From NCBI GenBank assembly GCA_964426355.1, contig CAYRRA010000041.1:1-25169 (forward strand): a stretch of DNA of 25,169 nucleotides, read 5' to 3'. Below are positions 1 to 7,897 of this stretch, one piece after another. Position 1 is the first letter of the stretch; the number at the start of each line of letters is the position of its first letter. The stretch is from JAJFTV01 sp964426355 (GTDB taxonomy: Bacteria; Chloroflexota; Anaerolineae; Anaerolineales; Anaerolineaceae). Made by a program: the position numbers and the translations under genes. The notes below the pieces were generated by a model that was not told the origin of the DNA, searched no databases, and saw only the letters and a list, made by a program, of their open reading frames with translations.

Positions 1-330
1 CTAAACTTATCCTACCAGATTTCCAATGCTCATTCTACTTTGGCGAAACTACAGTTTTAATGTCAGTTTTTCTGCGTTATCACTAAGGTTTATTGCAAAC
101 AGGCATAACCAATTTTGCGATGACAGCGCACAGCAGTGAAGCATGGTAGTTTTTTTTGGAAGGTTGGCGTATTGAGGATCGCTGGGCTTGTTTTAATTTA
201 TTTGACATGGTTTGGATAAGAAATACCCGTCCATCCGGTATAATTGGTAGACAGCCCCCGTTACCCAACCGGAGGTTCCTCTAAACGTCTTCGTTAGAAG
301 AAAAGCCAGACCCATACCAAAAAGAGAGCC
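1..330. other. AT-rich leader region upstream of dnaG, no gene seen
   Basis: No reading frame here looks like a protein and no convincing tRNA or other RNA gene is present. An eight-T run lies at 150-157 without a strong hairpin before it. TTGACA at 202-207 and TATAAT at 239-244 are individually good promoter boxes but are 31 bp apart, too far to work as a pair; TATAAT alone may be the -10 of dnaG. A hairpin with one bulge and one mismatch can form at 276-302 (TCTT loop). The end of the preceding gene is outside the window. Confidence 0.6.
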
Positions 331-2259
331 ATGAGCACGATCGATGAGATAAAATCCAGGCTGGATATCGTAGACCTGATTTCGGAAACGGTGAAATTGC
401 GCCGGGCAGGAAAAAACTACATCGGTTTTTGCCCGTTTCATACCAACACGCGTACACCGGCTTTCGTTGTCTTTCCGGAGACGGGTACCTGGCGTTGTTT
501 TAGTTGCAATGAAGGCGGTGATCTCTTCAACTATGTTATGCGCAAGGAAGGCTGGGATTTCCAGGAAACGCTGCGTTACCTGGCAAAACGAGCTGGTGTT
601 GAACTGGAACCGCTAACGCCGGAGAAGAAAGAAGAGGATGCGCATCTGGAAACCCTGCGCAAACTCCTTGAAGAATGTGTGATCTTCTTTCAGCATCATT
701 TGCTGCACAGCCCTGCAGGGAAGGGCGCCTTGAATTACCTGACCCGACGCGGTTTGACGACGGCAACCATCGAATCTTTTGGTTTAGGCTACGCACCTGA
801 TTCGTGGGATGCCGCACAGCAGCACTTTCTTGAAAAAGGCTATAAGAGGGAAGATTTGCTGGAAGCCGGGTTGGCGGTCAGCCGGCAAGATGGTAGCGGG
901 TTTTATGATCGTTTTCGTAACCGCGTCCTTTTCCCCATTCGCGATATATCGGGCAATATGACCGGGTTCGGCGCGCGTGCGTTGAGCGATGAGGACTTTC
1001 CGAAGTACCTCAACTCACCGCAAAGCCCGCTTTTTGATAAAAGCCGCCTGCTTTACGGTTTGGACCTGGCACGAAAATCCATCCGTAAAGAAGACCGGGT
1101 GGTGATTGTCGAAGGTTATATGGATGTAATCGGTTTGCACCAGGCTGGTTTTACCAATGTCGTTTCGCCGATGGGGACCGCGTTGAATGAGCATCATTTT
1201 CGCCAGTTGAAGCGCTTTACGCGCCGGATTGTCATGGCGCTGGACCCGGATGCAGCCGGGCAGAAGGCAACCCTGCGCGGTTTAGACCTGGCGCGTGAAG
1301 CACTGGATCGCAGCCCGGATTTCATGCCCGATGCGGCGGGTCTTTTTGACGCGCGCGGGTTGGTGCGGTATGAAGCCCGTTTGGATGCCGATTTGCGCGT
1401 GACCACGCTGCCCGAGGGAAAAGACCCTGATGAAATCGTGCTGGAATCGCCGCAGAATTGGGTCGACATTCTTAACCTTGCCAAGCCGGTGGTGGAACAT
1501 GTAATGAACACGCTGGCTGCAGAGCGGGATCTCGAAGACCCGAAGGTGAAGCGGGAAATCGCTGAGCAGGTGATACCGTTGATAAGCGATGTGCCCAATG
1601 CCGTTGAGCGAGAGGCATATCGGCAGAAACTGGCGCGTTTGCTGCGCCTGGATGAACGTGCCCTGGTGGTGGGAGGCGCCCACTCCAGACAAAGCGGAAC
1701 GCGCCCTGAACGCAGAAAAGAGGCTTCACCCAGGCGTTCTCAACCCCTGTCGGTAAAGTCGCAGGACAAGCTGGCGGATGAACTGGAAACATTCTGCCTG
1801 CGTTTGATGGTACGCCAGCCTGAAATACTGCATCAGTTAGACCGGGTTTTACAAAAAGCTACATTGGCTCATTTCAGCTCGCAAGAATTTCAAAAATCGG
1901 ATCATCAATTGTTAATGCAATTTATTCAACAATCGCTGGAACAGGATTTGCTGGAGCCCAAGCAGTACATCGAGGAAAACCTGGGCGATACACTGATGCC
2001 GTTTTATGAAGAGCTGCTCAAACCAATTGGACAGGGTGAACCCAACAAACAGCGTCTGGTTGAAGAACTGGTGCGCACGGTGCTGCGCCTGCGTTACATA
2101 CGCATCCTGCAGGGTATTGAACAGTTGCGTGTTTTTCAACAGGAAGTACAAGAGCAGGATGAAGCAAGCCTGACTTCATACCATGAAATGATCCTGAATT
2201 TCACACGCACGCGCGAAAAACTGGATATGGCATTAAGTCGACCTGTACAACTGGATTAA
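331..2259 (+). CDS. dnaG: DNA primase DnaG
   Basis: This 642-residue protein makes the RNA primers for lagging-strand and initiating DNA synthesis and works with the replicative helicase at the fork. The N-terminal CHC2-type zinc module has C34, H37, C56 and C59. The primase core follows, then a TOPRIM domain with the EGYMD acidic motif near residue 261 and the ALDPDAAG metal-binding motif near 304. The segment between DPD and LPEGKDPDEIV is some 15-20 residues longer than I recall for E. coli primase. A charged linker near 450-475 leads to the C-terminal helicase-interaction region. Length is normal for bacterial DnaG. The ATG has a modest purine-rich site (AAAGAGAG) just upstream. rpoD follows after 28 bp, so the two are probably co-transcribed, as in many bacteria. 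Confidence 0.97.
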   Translation: MSTIDEIKSRLDIVDLISETVKLRRAGKNYIGFCPFHTNTRTPAFVVFPETGTWRCFSCNEGGDLFNYVMRKEGWDFQETLRYLAKRAGVELEPLTPEKKEEDAHLETLRKLLEECVIFFQHHLLHSPAGKGALNYLTRRGLTTATIESFGLGYAPDSWDAAQQHFLEKGYKREDLLEAGLAVSRQDGSGFYDRFRNRVLFPIRDISGNMTGFGARALSDEDFPKYLNSPQSPLFDKSRLLYGLDLARKSIRKEDRVVIVEGYMDVIGLHQAGFTNVVSPMGTALNEHHFRQLKRFTRRIVMALDPDAAGQKATLRGLDLAREALDRSPDFMPDAAGLFDARGLVRYEARLDADLRVTTLPEGKDPDEIVLESPQNWVDILNLAKPVVEHVMNTLAAERDLEDPKVKREIAEQVIPLISDVPNAVEREAYRQKLARLLRLDERALVVGGAHSRQSGTRPERRKEASPRRSQPLSVKSQDKLADELETFCLRLMVRQPEILHQLDRVLQKATLAHFSSQEFQKSDHQLLMQFIQQSLEQDLLEPKQYIEENLGDTLMPFYEELLKPIGQGEPNKQRLVEELVRTVLRLRYIRILQGIEQLRVFQQEVQEQDEASLTSYHEMILNFTRTREKLDMALSRPVQLD

Positions 2260-2287
2260 AATCATTCTTTAGTATATAGTTAATGAC

Positions 2288-3931
2288 ATGCCGCGCACAA
2301 AAAACAAACCTGACACCCCATCTCCCATGAAGAACGGTACGCCCAAAAAGAATTCAGGCGCCCGGCGGAAAAAGACTCCTGCAAAAAGGATCGAACAGGA
2401 TATTTCATCAGTAGATGAAGAACGTGGAGAAAACCCCGTTGAGGATTTGCAAGACTCTGACACTGGAATGGCTGACCCCCTTCCTGATGAATGGGATGAG
2501 CCAATAGAAAACAACATTGAAGACCCGTTAGAAATTCTGGAAGACCCATCGCTTGCGCTGGAGCTTTCGGAAGATCCGGTGCGTCTTTACTTGAAGGAAA
2601 TTGGACAAATTGAACTGCTGGATGCCGACAGTGAGTTTCGTTTGGCTGCGCGTATTGAAGCTGCCGGGTATATCCAGACACTATTGAAAAAGCAGAAAAC
2701 TCCCAGCGGAAAAGATAAAAACCGCGAGGTCTTTAAAACCGTTGTCCATGAGCTCTATGAGCACTGGGACCTTTTTTATGAAGCCATTCAACGACATGAC
2801 CAGTTGGATAACCCCGACTTATCCCTGATGTTGACCGAAGCACAGAGCCTTCGGCATCAATGGAATCTGGAAGAGCCCTCATATTTGCGTAATTACCTCA
2901 GTGTGGATGGTCTGTGGGGTAAGAATAACGATTGGGATGAGATGGCTCGCCACGGTTTCTCATTCTTCCTCGGTCTCTACCTTTTACCGCAACGCGTCGC
3001 AAGTGCACTTTTGCGTTATCTTCAGGAACACGGTCAACTTCCGGTGGAGGCGGATTTGCTTGCAAAATTGAGCAGGCAGAGCGGCTTTGATGAGGAAATT
3101 GTCGCGATTAACTGGCGCTCAGAAGAAGCCAACCAGGCGCTCATCCGCGCGAATTTACGGTTGGTGGTCAGCATTGCCAAGCGATATTTAGGCAGAGGTA
3201 TTTCTTTCCTGGATTTGATCCAGGAGGGTAACCTGGGACTGTTGCGAGCGGTATCCAAATTCGATCCGACGCGCGGTTTTAAGTTCAGCACGTATGCCAC
3301 CTGGTGGATACGGCAGTCCATCAGCCGCTATATTGCCGAGCAGGCGCGTACCATCCGCATCCCTGTTCATCTCTTTGAATCCATCACGCGCTTGCTGCGC
3401 GTACAGCGTTCAATGGTGCAGACACTGGGGCGCGAGCCGAACCAGGAGGAGCTTGCCCTGGAAGCTGATTTTCTCGCAGAGGACGAAATCAAGCAGATCA
3501 AGCAGGCAATCAATGATAACCTGCCCCTTGACCCCGAACTGCAAAGAAAATGGAACTGGGCAACCGCCAAAGTGCAGCGCATTCTGCAATCAGCAGAGGA
3601 ACCGGTTTCTTTGGAGAGACCGGTCGGCGATGAGGATAGCAGTCAGTTGGGTGATTTTATTGAGGATGAAGAAGCACTGGAACCAATGGACGCTGCTGCC
3701 CGCGAAATGCTGCGTGAACAGGTTCAAAATGCCCTGGCAATCCTTTCCGAGAGAGAGCGCCAGGTATTGGAATTGCGCTTTGGATTAATCGATGGAAAAG
3801 ACCACACGCTGGAGGAAGTCAGCCGATATTTCAATGTAACGCGTGAGCGCATTCGCCAGATCGAGGCAAAAGCCTTGAGAAAACTGCGTCATCCCACCCG
3901 CAGCCGCAACTTGCGCGAATATCTTTCCTAG
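2288..3931 (+). CDS. rpoD: RNA polymerase primary sigma factor (RpoD/SigA)
   Basis: This is the housekeeping group 1 sigma factor of RNA polymerase, 547 residues. Residues 1-35 are Lys/Arg-rich and 36-95 strongly acidic; I see no clear region 1.1. Region 1.2 is at 95-111 (DPVRLYLKEIGQIELL). A non-conserved insert of about 150 residues separates it from region 2 (about 278-362), which contains DLIQEGNLGLLRAV and the -10-recognising helix around YATWWIRQSISRYI. Region 3 has an extra Gln/Lys-rich stretch near 400-425. Region 3.2 (EEPVSLERPVGDED, 437-450) and region 4 (478-547) follow; the latter ends with the -35-binding helix TRERIRQIEAKALRKL. No Shine-Dalgarno site precedes the ATG at 2288 or the next in-frame ATG at 2327, so the start is uncertain by 13 residues. 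Confidence 0.97.
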   Translation: MPRTKNKPDTPSPMKNGTPKKNSGARRKKTPAKRIEQDISSVDEERGENPVEDLQDSDTGMADPLPDEWDEPIENNIEDPLEILEDPSLALELSEDPVRLYLKEIGQIELLDADSEFRLAARIEAAGYIQTLLKKQKTPSGKDKNREVFKTVVHELYEHWDLFYEAIQRHDQLDNPDLSLMLTEAQSLRHQWNLEEPSYLRNYLSVDGLWGKNNDWDEMARHGFSFFLGLYLLPQRVASALLRYLQEHGQLPVEADLLAKLSRQSGFDEEIVAINWRSEEANQALIRANLRLVVSIAKRYLGRGISFLDLIQEGNLGLLRAVSKFDPTRGFKFSTYATWWIRQSISRYIAEQARTIRIPVHLFESITRLLRVQRSMVQTLGREPNQEELALEADFLAEDEIKQIKQAINDNLPLDPELQRKWNWATAKVQRILQSAEEPVSLERPVGDEDSSQLGDFIEDEEALEPMDAAAREMLREQVQNALAILSERERQVLELRFGLIDGKDHTLEEVSRYFNVTRERIRQIEAKALRKLRHPTRSRNLREYLS

Positions 3932-3986
3932 GTTTTTACCGAATCACTATTTTGAAATCGATGAGTTTTGAAGAGGGCTGTTTGTA

Positions 3987-4037
3987 ATGTATGACAACCT
4001 GCTTGATTCGAAAATGGGAGGGGTGAAGGTCCAATGA
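3987..4037 (+). other. possible 16-codon leader ORF overlapping the next start (ATGA)
   Basis: ATG at 3987 opens a 16-codon frame (MYDNLLDSKMGGVKVQ) whose TGA at 4035-4037 overlaps the ATG of the next gene at 4034. GAGGG at 3973-3977 lies 9 bases upstream, a proper Shine-Dalgarno distance. The frame could couple translation to the downstream gene, but so short an open frame arises easily by chance. Confidence 0.2.
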
Positions 4038-6196
4038 GTTCGCGTGTTCTTCTGGTTCAGTCGGAAACTGAAGCGGCAGCGACGCTGGCTCGTTTTCTTG
4101 AGGACCGCGGGGATGAAACCTGGCAAACGCAAAACCTCGAAGAGGCGGTTGCACTCCTTGACCTGGTCACTCCGGATATTCTGTTTCTGGATTTACACTT
4201 TCCCCAACACCATCTGTTGAGTTTTCTGCGTCAAATTCGCCAGAGCAATCCCAATCTCAAGGTTGTCATCACCAATAAAACCCCGGACGTGCAGCGGGAA
4301 TTTCAGGTGCAAAACCTGGGCGTGAAGGTCTTTTTACGCCAGCCCTTTACTCGAAAATGGTTGGATCGCGCTTTGGAACGGCTTCAACATCCGACTACTG
4401 CTGAACCGTTAACGATACCTGATCTCAAGGTAGTGAAACTTCCATTTTTCCTGAAAGTGTTTTTGCCCTACCTGCTGTTGGGTATATTGCTGCTGGTGGC
4501 TGGCATTGCTCTTTGCGGACAGTTGTTCAAGGAAGCGGATCGTCGTTGGACACAGAAGGAAGCCATCTCTGAACAGCAGTTTCTTGCGCACCTGGTTTCA
4601 ACAGAGCAGGAATCCCTCCTGGCTGTGCTTCACGCTATTGGCGAAACTCCTGAAATCTACACCTTAATTGAACAAGGAGATACAGAAGCACTTGTAGAGC
4701 TGGTTGAACCGGTCTTTGCTGATAGCACTGTCGATGCGCTTGAGTTTTTGGATGCAAAGGGTATCGCACTGTTTTCTCTGCGAACCGATCCCGAGAGCGG
4801 TTCGCACGAGATGATATTAGAAAGCGGTGAGGTGTATTTCACTGCGGTGGAGTTTGTCAAGCGCATCCGTTTTGGTCTGCCTGCAGAAACACTCACTGAA
4901 GAAGCTGGTCTGGTCTCGGCACCCTGGGGAGATTACTTTTACACGGCTCAACCACTTCAAAGAGATGGCAACCTGGTGGGTATTCTCCTGGTTGGAAAGT
5001 CATTATATTCACTTGGCGAAGAGTTTAGAAGTATTTTGGGTGATGAGATAAATTTCTATGATGGGACAGGGCATTTCATTTACTCTACAATGAAAGCCCA
5101 CGCTGAGGAGTTAGACCTGTCCTTTGCGCTTCTTCGGTCAGCGCTAAATGCTTCACCGGAGGCACCGGTGGGTCGATTGATTACGATTAACAACAAGAAA
5201 TATTTGGAAATGGTACTGGTAGTCAAATCACCCACGGGTGAAAAAATAGCGTTGTCGGGCGCTCTTAGACCCTACACTCAGACAACCATCCTCCAATCTG
5301 AACGTGTCTCCTGGTTGATGCTTTTGATTGTGCTCTATGCGCTGCTTGCGGCTGTATTTGCCTGGGTGCTTGCCAAGAGGGTAAAAGATTTTTCCCATCG
5401 TTATTCTCAGTTAACATTGGAAATTGCTGATGGAAACCTGGGAATTAAAATGGAAAACCGGGCAGGTGATGAGCTTTCTCAGCTATCGGGATATGTGAAT
5501 TACATGGTGGCAGGTTTGCAAGAGCGTTTAATCGAACGCGACCTTTTAGGTATCCCAGGAAAACATTTAAAAGAAAAACGTGCAATGCAGTTTCAATCCA
5601 TTCAAAACGCACAGCTTGAAGGGCGGGAAAATGCTGTGATTGTGTTGCGAATTCAACCGGTAGATTTCCTCGGAGAGGTCGATTCTTCAAAGACCAACAC
5701 GGCTTTTTGTGCTCTGAGCGAGTTCTACCAACAAGCGGTCGAAGTGGCTTCCCACACCGGTAATGCCGTGTTTTATTTTGAGGGTGAAGCCTTGATGATT
5801 TATTTTGGCTTGGTGGAACATACTGCAATGACGGCGGAAGACAGCTTGCAGGTGTGCCAGGCTGCACAAAAAATGCACAAGATGCTAGCGGTCTTTAATT
5901 CGGAACGCCATGATCATGATTTGCGCCCTCTTATCCTGAACTTTTACATTGACCAGGGAATGCTTGCTGCTGGGGTAATTCACGTGAATGGGCGTTTGAT
6001 TTTTGGCGCAAGCGCTGCCTGGCTGGATGAATTGCGGACAACTGCTCTAAGTAACAGAGCCGAACAAAACGCGGTTTGGGTCTCCACAGGTATTTATGAA
6101 TCCCTGGCGGAACTTCGTGAGCAATTTATCTTCGCTGAAGAACAGATTGAGAGTAATCAAGGTGTTTTCCTCAAAAAGATCTACCGATTGAATTGA
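4034..6196 (+). CDS. membrane sensor: divergent receiver, Cache-like domain, HAMP, degenerate class III cyclase-like domain
   Basis: This 720-residue protein is a probable transmembrane signalling protein of unknown output. Residues 1-118 resemble a response-regulator receiver with a candidate phospho-Asp D53 (ILFLDLHFP). The usual acidic pair is Q9-S10 followed by E11, and the conserved Lys before Pro is Q103. A membrane helix spans about 138-162. Residues 165-420 look like an extracytoplasmic Cache-type sensor, with motifs such as GNLVGILLVGKSL. A second helix lies at about 426-449, then a HAMP-like linker to about 500. Residues 530-720 follow the class III nucleotidyl cyclase pattern. The first metal Asp is missing (IVLRIQPVDF) and the second is Glu (EGEALMIYFG), so catalysis is doubtful. 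The start is supported by GGGAGGGG about 12 bases upstream. It sits between rpoD and the nuo operon, 102 bp after rpoD. Domain calls are from pattern recognition only. Confidence 0.75.
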   Translation: MSSRVLLVQSETEAAATLARFLEDRGDETWQTQNLEEAVALLDLVTPDILFLDLHFPQHHLLSFLRQIRQSNPNLKVVITNKTPDVQREFQVQNLGVKVFLRQPFTRKWLDRALERLQHPTTAEPLTIPDLKVVKLPFFLKVFLPYLLLGILLLVAGIALCGQLFKEADRRWTQKEAISEQQFLAHLVSTEQESLLAVLHAIGETPEIYTLIEQGDTEALVELVEPVFADSTVDALEFLDAKGIALFSLRTDPESGSHEMILESGEVYFTAVEFVKRIRFGLPAETLTEEAGLVSAPWGDYFYTAQPLQRDGNLVGILLVGKSLYSLGEEFRSILGDEINFYDGTGHFIYSTMKAHAEELDLSFALLRSALNASPEAPVGRLITINNKKYLEMVLVVKSPTGEKIALSGALRPYTQTTILQSERVSWLMLLIVLYALLAAVFAWVLAKRVKDFSHRYSQLTLEIADGNLGIKMENRAGDELSQLSGYVNYMVAGLQERLIERDLLGIPGKHLKEKRAMQFQSIQNAQLEGRENAVIVLRIQPVDFLGEVDSSKTNTAFCALSEFYQQAVEVASHTGNAVFYFEGEALMIYFGLVEHTAMTAEDSLQVCQAAQKMHKMLAVFNSERHDHDLRPLILNFYIDQGMLAAGVIHVNGRLIFGASAAWLDELRTTALSNRAEQNAVWVSTGIYESLAELREQFIFAEEQIESNQGVFLKKIYRLN

Positions 6197-6393
6197 ACCC
6201 ACACAGGAAGAGGGCAATCGACAACATTCACCTGAATGGCGGCAGGCGGGATTAGATAGGGTTACTCCAATATCGGTATCACTCATCTGTGCTCTGAATT
6301 AAAAGAAGATTAGAATTGGGTCGGATGTGAGCTTCTTGTTCGAGGAAAAAAATGAGCCGGGCAACCTCTGTGGTATCATTAAAGTCAATCTAA

Positions 6394-6434
6394 TTTAGTG
6401 GTTGTTATATTTTACAATGAGTATAATATACTTC
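6394..6434 (+). promoter_or_regulatory. candidate nuo operon promoter (-10 box TATAAT)
   Basis: TATAAT at 6422-6427 matches the sigma-70 -10 consensus and sits in the only sizeable gap (6197-6460) before the 14 nuo genes. No good -35 lies at the right distance: TTGTTA at 6402-6407 leaves only 14 bp, and the 17-bp position reads TGGTTG. The predicted start near 6434 would give a leader of roughly 27 bases. The rest of 6197-6460 shows no gene and no clear terminator for the preceding gene. Confidence 0.4.
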
Positions 6435-6460
6435 AGTCACCAAAATATCCCCGATAGGGC

Positions 6461-6823
6461 ATGTATATGATAAGTGAATATCTCCCCCTCTTTATCCTTC
6501 TGGTAGTTGCTGTGGTGGTTGCATTAATTGCAATTGGTTTGGGTGTTCTGTTTGGTCCGCGCCGTCCGACCAAAGTAAAATCCGAGCCATACGAATCCGG
6601 CATGATTCCTTACGGTCCGGGCAGGCAGCGCATTTCGGTTCGATATTACCTGGTGGCTGTTCTGTTCATTTTGTTCGATATCGAAGTGATTTTCTTTTTG
6701 CCGTGGGCAGTTGCGTTTCGTCAAGCAGGCATGTCGGGGTTCATCGTCATGTTTGTATTTGCAATTATCCTGGAAGTGGCATTTTTGTACGCCTGGAAGA
6801 AAGGTGCATTGGAATGGGATTAG
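6461..6823 (+). CDS. nuoA: NADH-quinone oxidoreductase subunit A
   Basis: NuoA is a small membrane subunit of proton-pumping complex I, lying near the quinone site beside NuoH. The 120-residue protein has three membrane helices (about 8-31, 60-84 and 92-112). Its family signature is in the first loop (EPYESGM, 42-48), and the conserved acidic pair FDIEV (D73, E75) is in helix 2. Length is typical. The start has only a weak upstream site (ATAGGG), and a second ATG lies two codons in at 6467. It is the first gene of the operon; its last ten bases overlap the start of nuoB. Confidence 0.96.
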   Translation: MYMISEYLPLFILLVVAVVVALIAIGLGVLFGPRRPTKVKSEPYESGMIPYGPGRQRISVRYYLVAVLFILFDIEVIFFLPWAVAFRQAGMSGFIVMFVFAIILEVAFLYAWKKGALEWD

Positions 6824-7296
6824 AACAAAAAACAGGTGAACTTGGTTTCGTAACAACCACGCTTGAGCAGGCGGTAAACTGGGCGCGCACGAAATCGATG
6901 TGGCCCATGTTGTTTGGTCTGGCTTGCTGTGCGATTGAGATGATGATGGCTCAGGCTTCGCGCACCGATTTGAGCCGTTTTGGTATGGAACTCATGCGCG
7001 CCAGCCCTCGCCAGGCTGATTTGATGATTGTTGCTGGTAGGGTGTCTAACAAGATGGCGCCAGTCCTGCGGCGCCTGTACGACCAGATGCCGGATCCCAA
7101 ATGGGTGATCGCCATGGGAGACTGTGCCTCTACCGGTGGAATATTTAACAATTATGCGATTTTGCAGGGAGTGGATGAAGTGGTTCCGGTAGATGTTTAT
7201 GTTGCCGGCTGCCCGCCGCGCCCAGAAGCGTTGATTCACGGAATCATCACGCTGCATGATAAGGTTACCAAAGAACGCCTGAACGAATGGGCGTAG
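6814..7296 (+). CDS. nuoB: NADH-quinone oxidoreductase subunit B (cluster N2)
   Basis: NuoB carries the [4Fe-4S] cluster N2, which passes electrons to quinone, at the junction of the peripheral and membrane arms. The ligands are C38 and C39 (LACCAIEM), C104 (GDCASTGG) and C133 (VAGCPPRPEAL) in a 160-residue protein. The frame is open further upstream to 6703, but that part lies wholly inside nuoA and resembles no NuoB N-terminus. ATG at 6814 has a purine-rich site (AAGAAAGG) about 10 bases upstream and overlaps the nuoA stop by ten bases, consistent with translational coupling. Confidence 0.96.
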   Translation: MGLEQKTGELGFVTTTLEQAVNWARTKSMWPMLFGLACCAIEMMMAQASRTDLSRFGMELMRASPRQADLMIVAGRVSNKMAPVLRRLYDQMPDPKWVIAMGDCASTGGIFNNYAILQGVDEVVPVDVYVAGCPPRPEALIHGIITLHDKVTKERLNEWA

Positions 7297-7337
7297 TAAC
7301 AAAAAAGAAACCATTATTTGATAGTGAGGATGGTGCA

Positions 7338-7850
7338 ATGGAAGACCTTTTAAACGCAGCCTGTGCCGCCATACAAGTAAGGTTCAATGCCGAACAGCAG
7401 GTGTTTCGAGATGAAATCACCCTTTTCCTGCTGCCGGAACACAACGTCGAGGCTCTGGCTGTGCTGCGCAATGAATTTGATTTCGAGATGCTATTGGATA
7501 TTACCGCGGTGGATTATCTGCCACAATTAGAGCCGCGTTTTCACCTGCTTTACCGCCTGTACTCGATCAGCAAAAACATGCGGTTGCTCTTGCGGGTTCC
7601 GCTAAACGGTAATTTCCCCTCGGTTCGCACGGTAGAAGGTGTCTACCGCAATGCAAACTGGTATGAGCGTGAAGTGTATGACTTGATGGGTATCCGCTTT
7701 GAGGGGCACTCAGACCCGCGCCGCATTGTGATGCCTGAAGATTGGCAGGGTCACCCACTGCGAAAAGATTACCCCCTGGGTTACGAAGAAGTTCAGTTCA
7801 CTTTCAATTATGAAGATATTCAGGTGCGTAAAAATGCCCCATCACGCTGA
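7338..7850 (+). CDS. nuoC: NADH-quinone oxidoreductase subunit C (30 kDa-type)
   Basis: NuoC is a peripheral-arm subunit without cofactors that scaffolds NuoB and NuoD. The family signature is clear in the C-terminal half: EREVYDLMGIRFEGH followed by HPLRKDYPLG. NuoC and NuoD are separate genes here, not fused as in E. coli. I chose ATG 7338 because GAGGA lies about 8 bases before it, giving 170 residues that begin like other NuoC proteins. The frame also has an ATG at 7287, overlapping the nuoB stop by ten bases, which would add 17 residues; it has no good ribosome site but repeats the nuoA/nuoB overlap pattern. The identity is certain and the start is not. Confidence 0.93.
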   Translation: MEDLLNAACAAIQVRFNAEQQVFRDEITLFLLPEHNVEALAVLRNEFDFEMLLDITAVDYLPQLEPRFHLLYRLYSISKNMRLLLRVPLNGNFPSVRTVEGVYRNANWYEREVYDLMGIRFEGHSDPRRIVMPEDWQGHPLRKDYPLGYEEVQFTFNYEDIQVRKNAPSR

Positions 7851-7897
7851 ACGATCATCACATGGCGACTTTTATGTCAAATTCCGGGAGAAAAGAT

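Noticed and set aside
202..244. TTGACA (202-207) and TATAAT (239-244) as a sigma-70 promoter for dnaG
   Set aside because: The spacer is 31 bp, far beyond the usable 15-19 bp, and neither box has a partner at the right distance.
235..300. tRNA-like string (TATAATTGGTAGACA ... GGAGGTTCC)
   Set aside because: It resembles a D-arm and T-arm start, but no acceptor stem or anticodon arm can be formed, so it is probably coincidence.
6197..6393. Terminator or small RNA between the sensor gene and nuoA
   Set aside because: I found no GC-rich hairpin followed by a T-run and no recognisable structured RNA.
6703..6813. Upstream extension of the nuoB frame
   Set aside because: It lies entirely within nuoA in another frame and looks unlike any NuoB N-terminus; ATG 6814 has a ribosome site.
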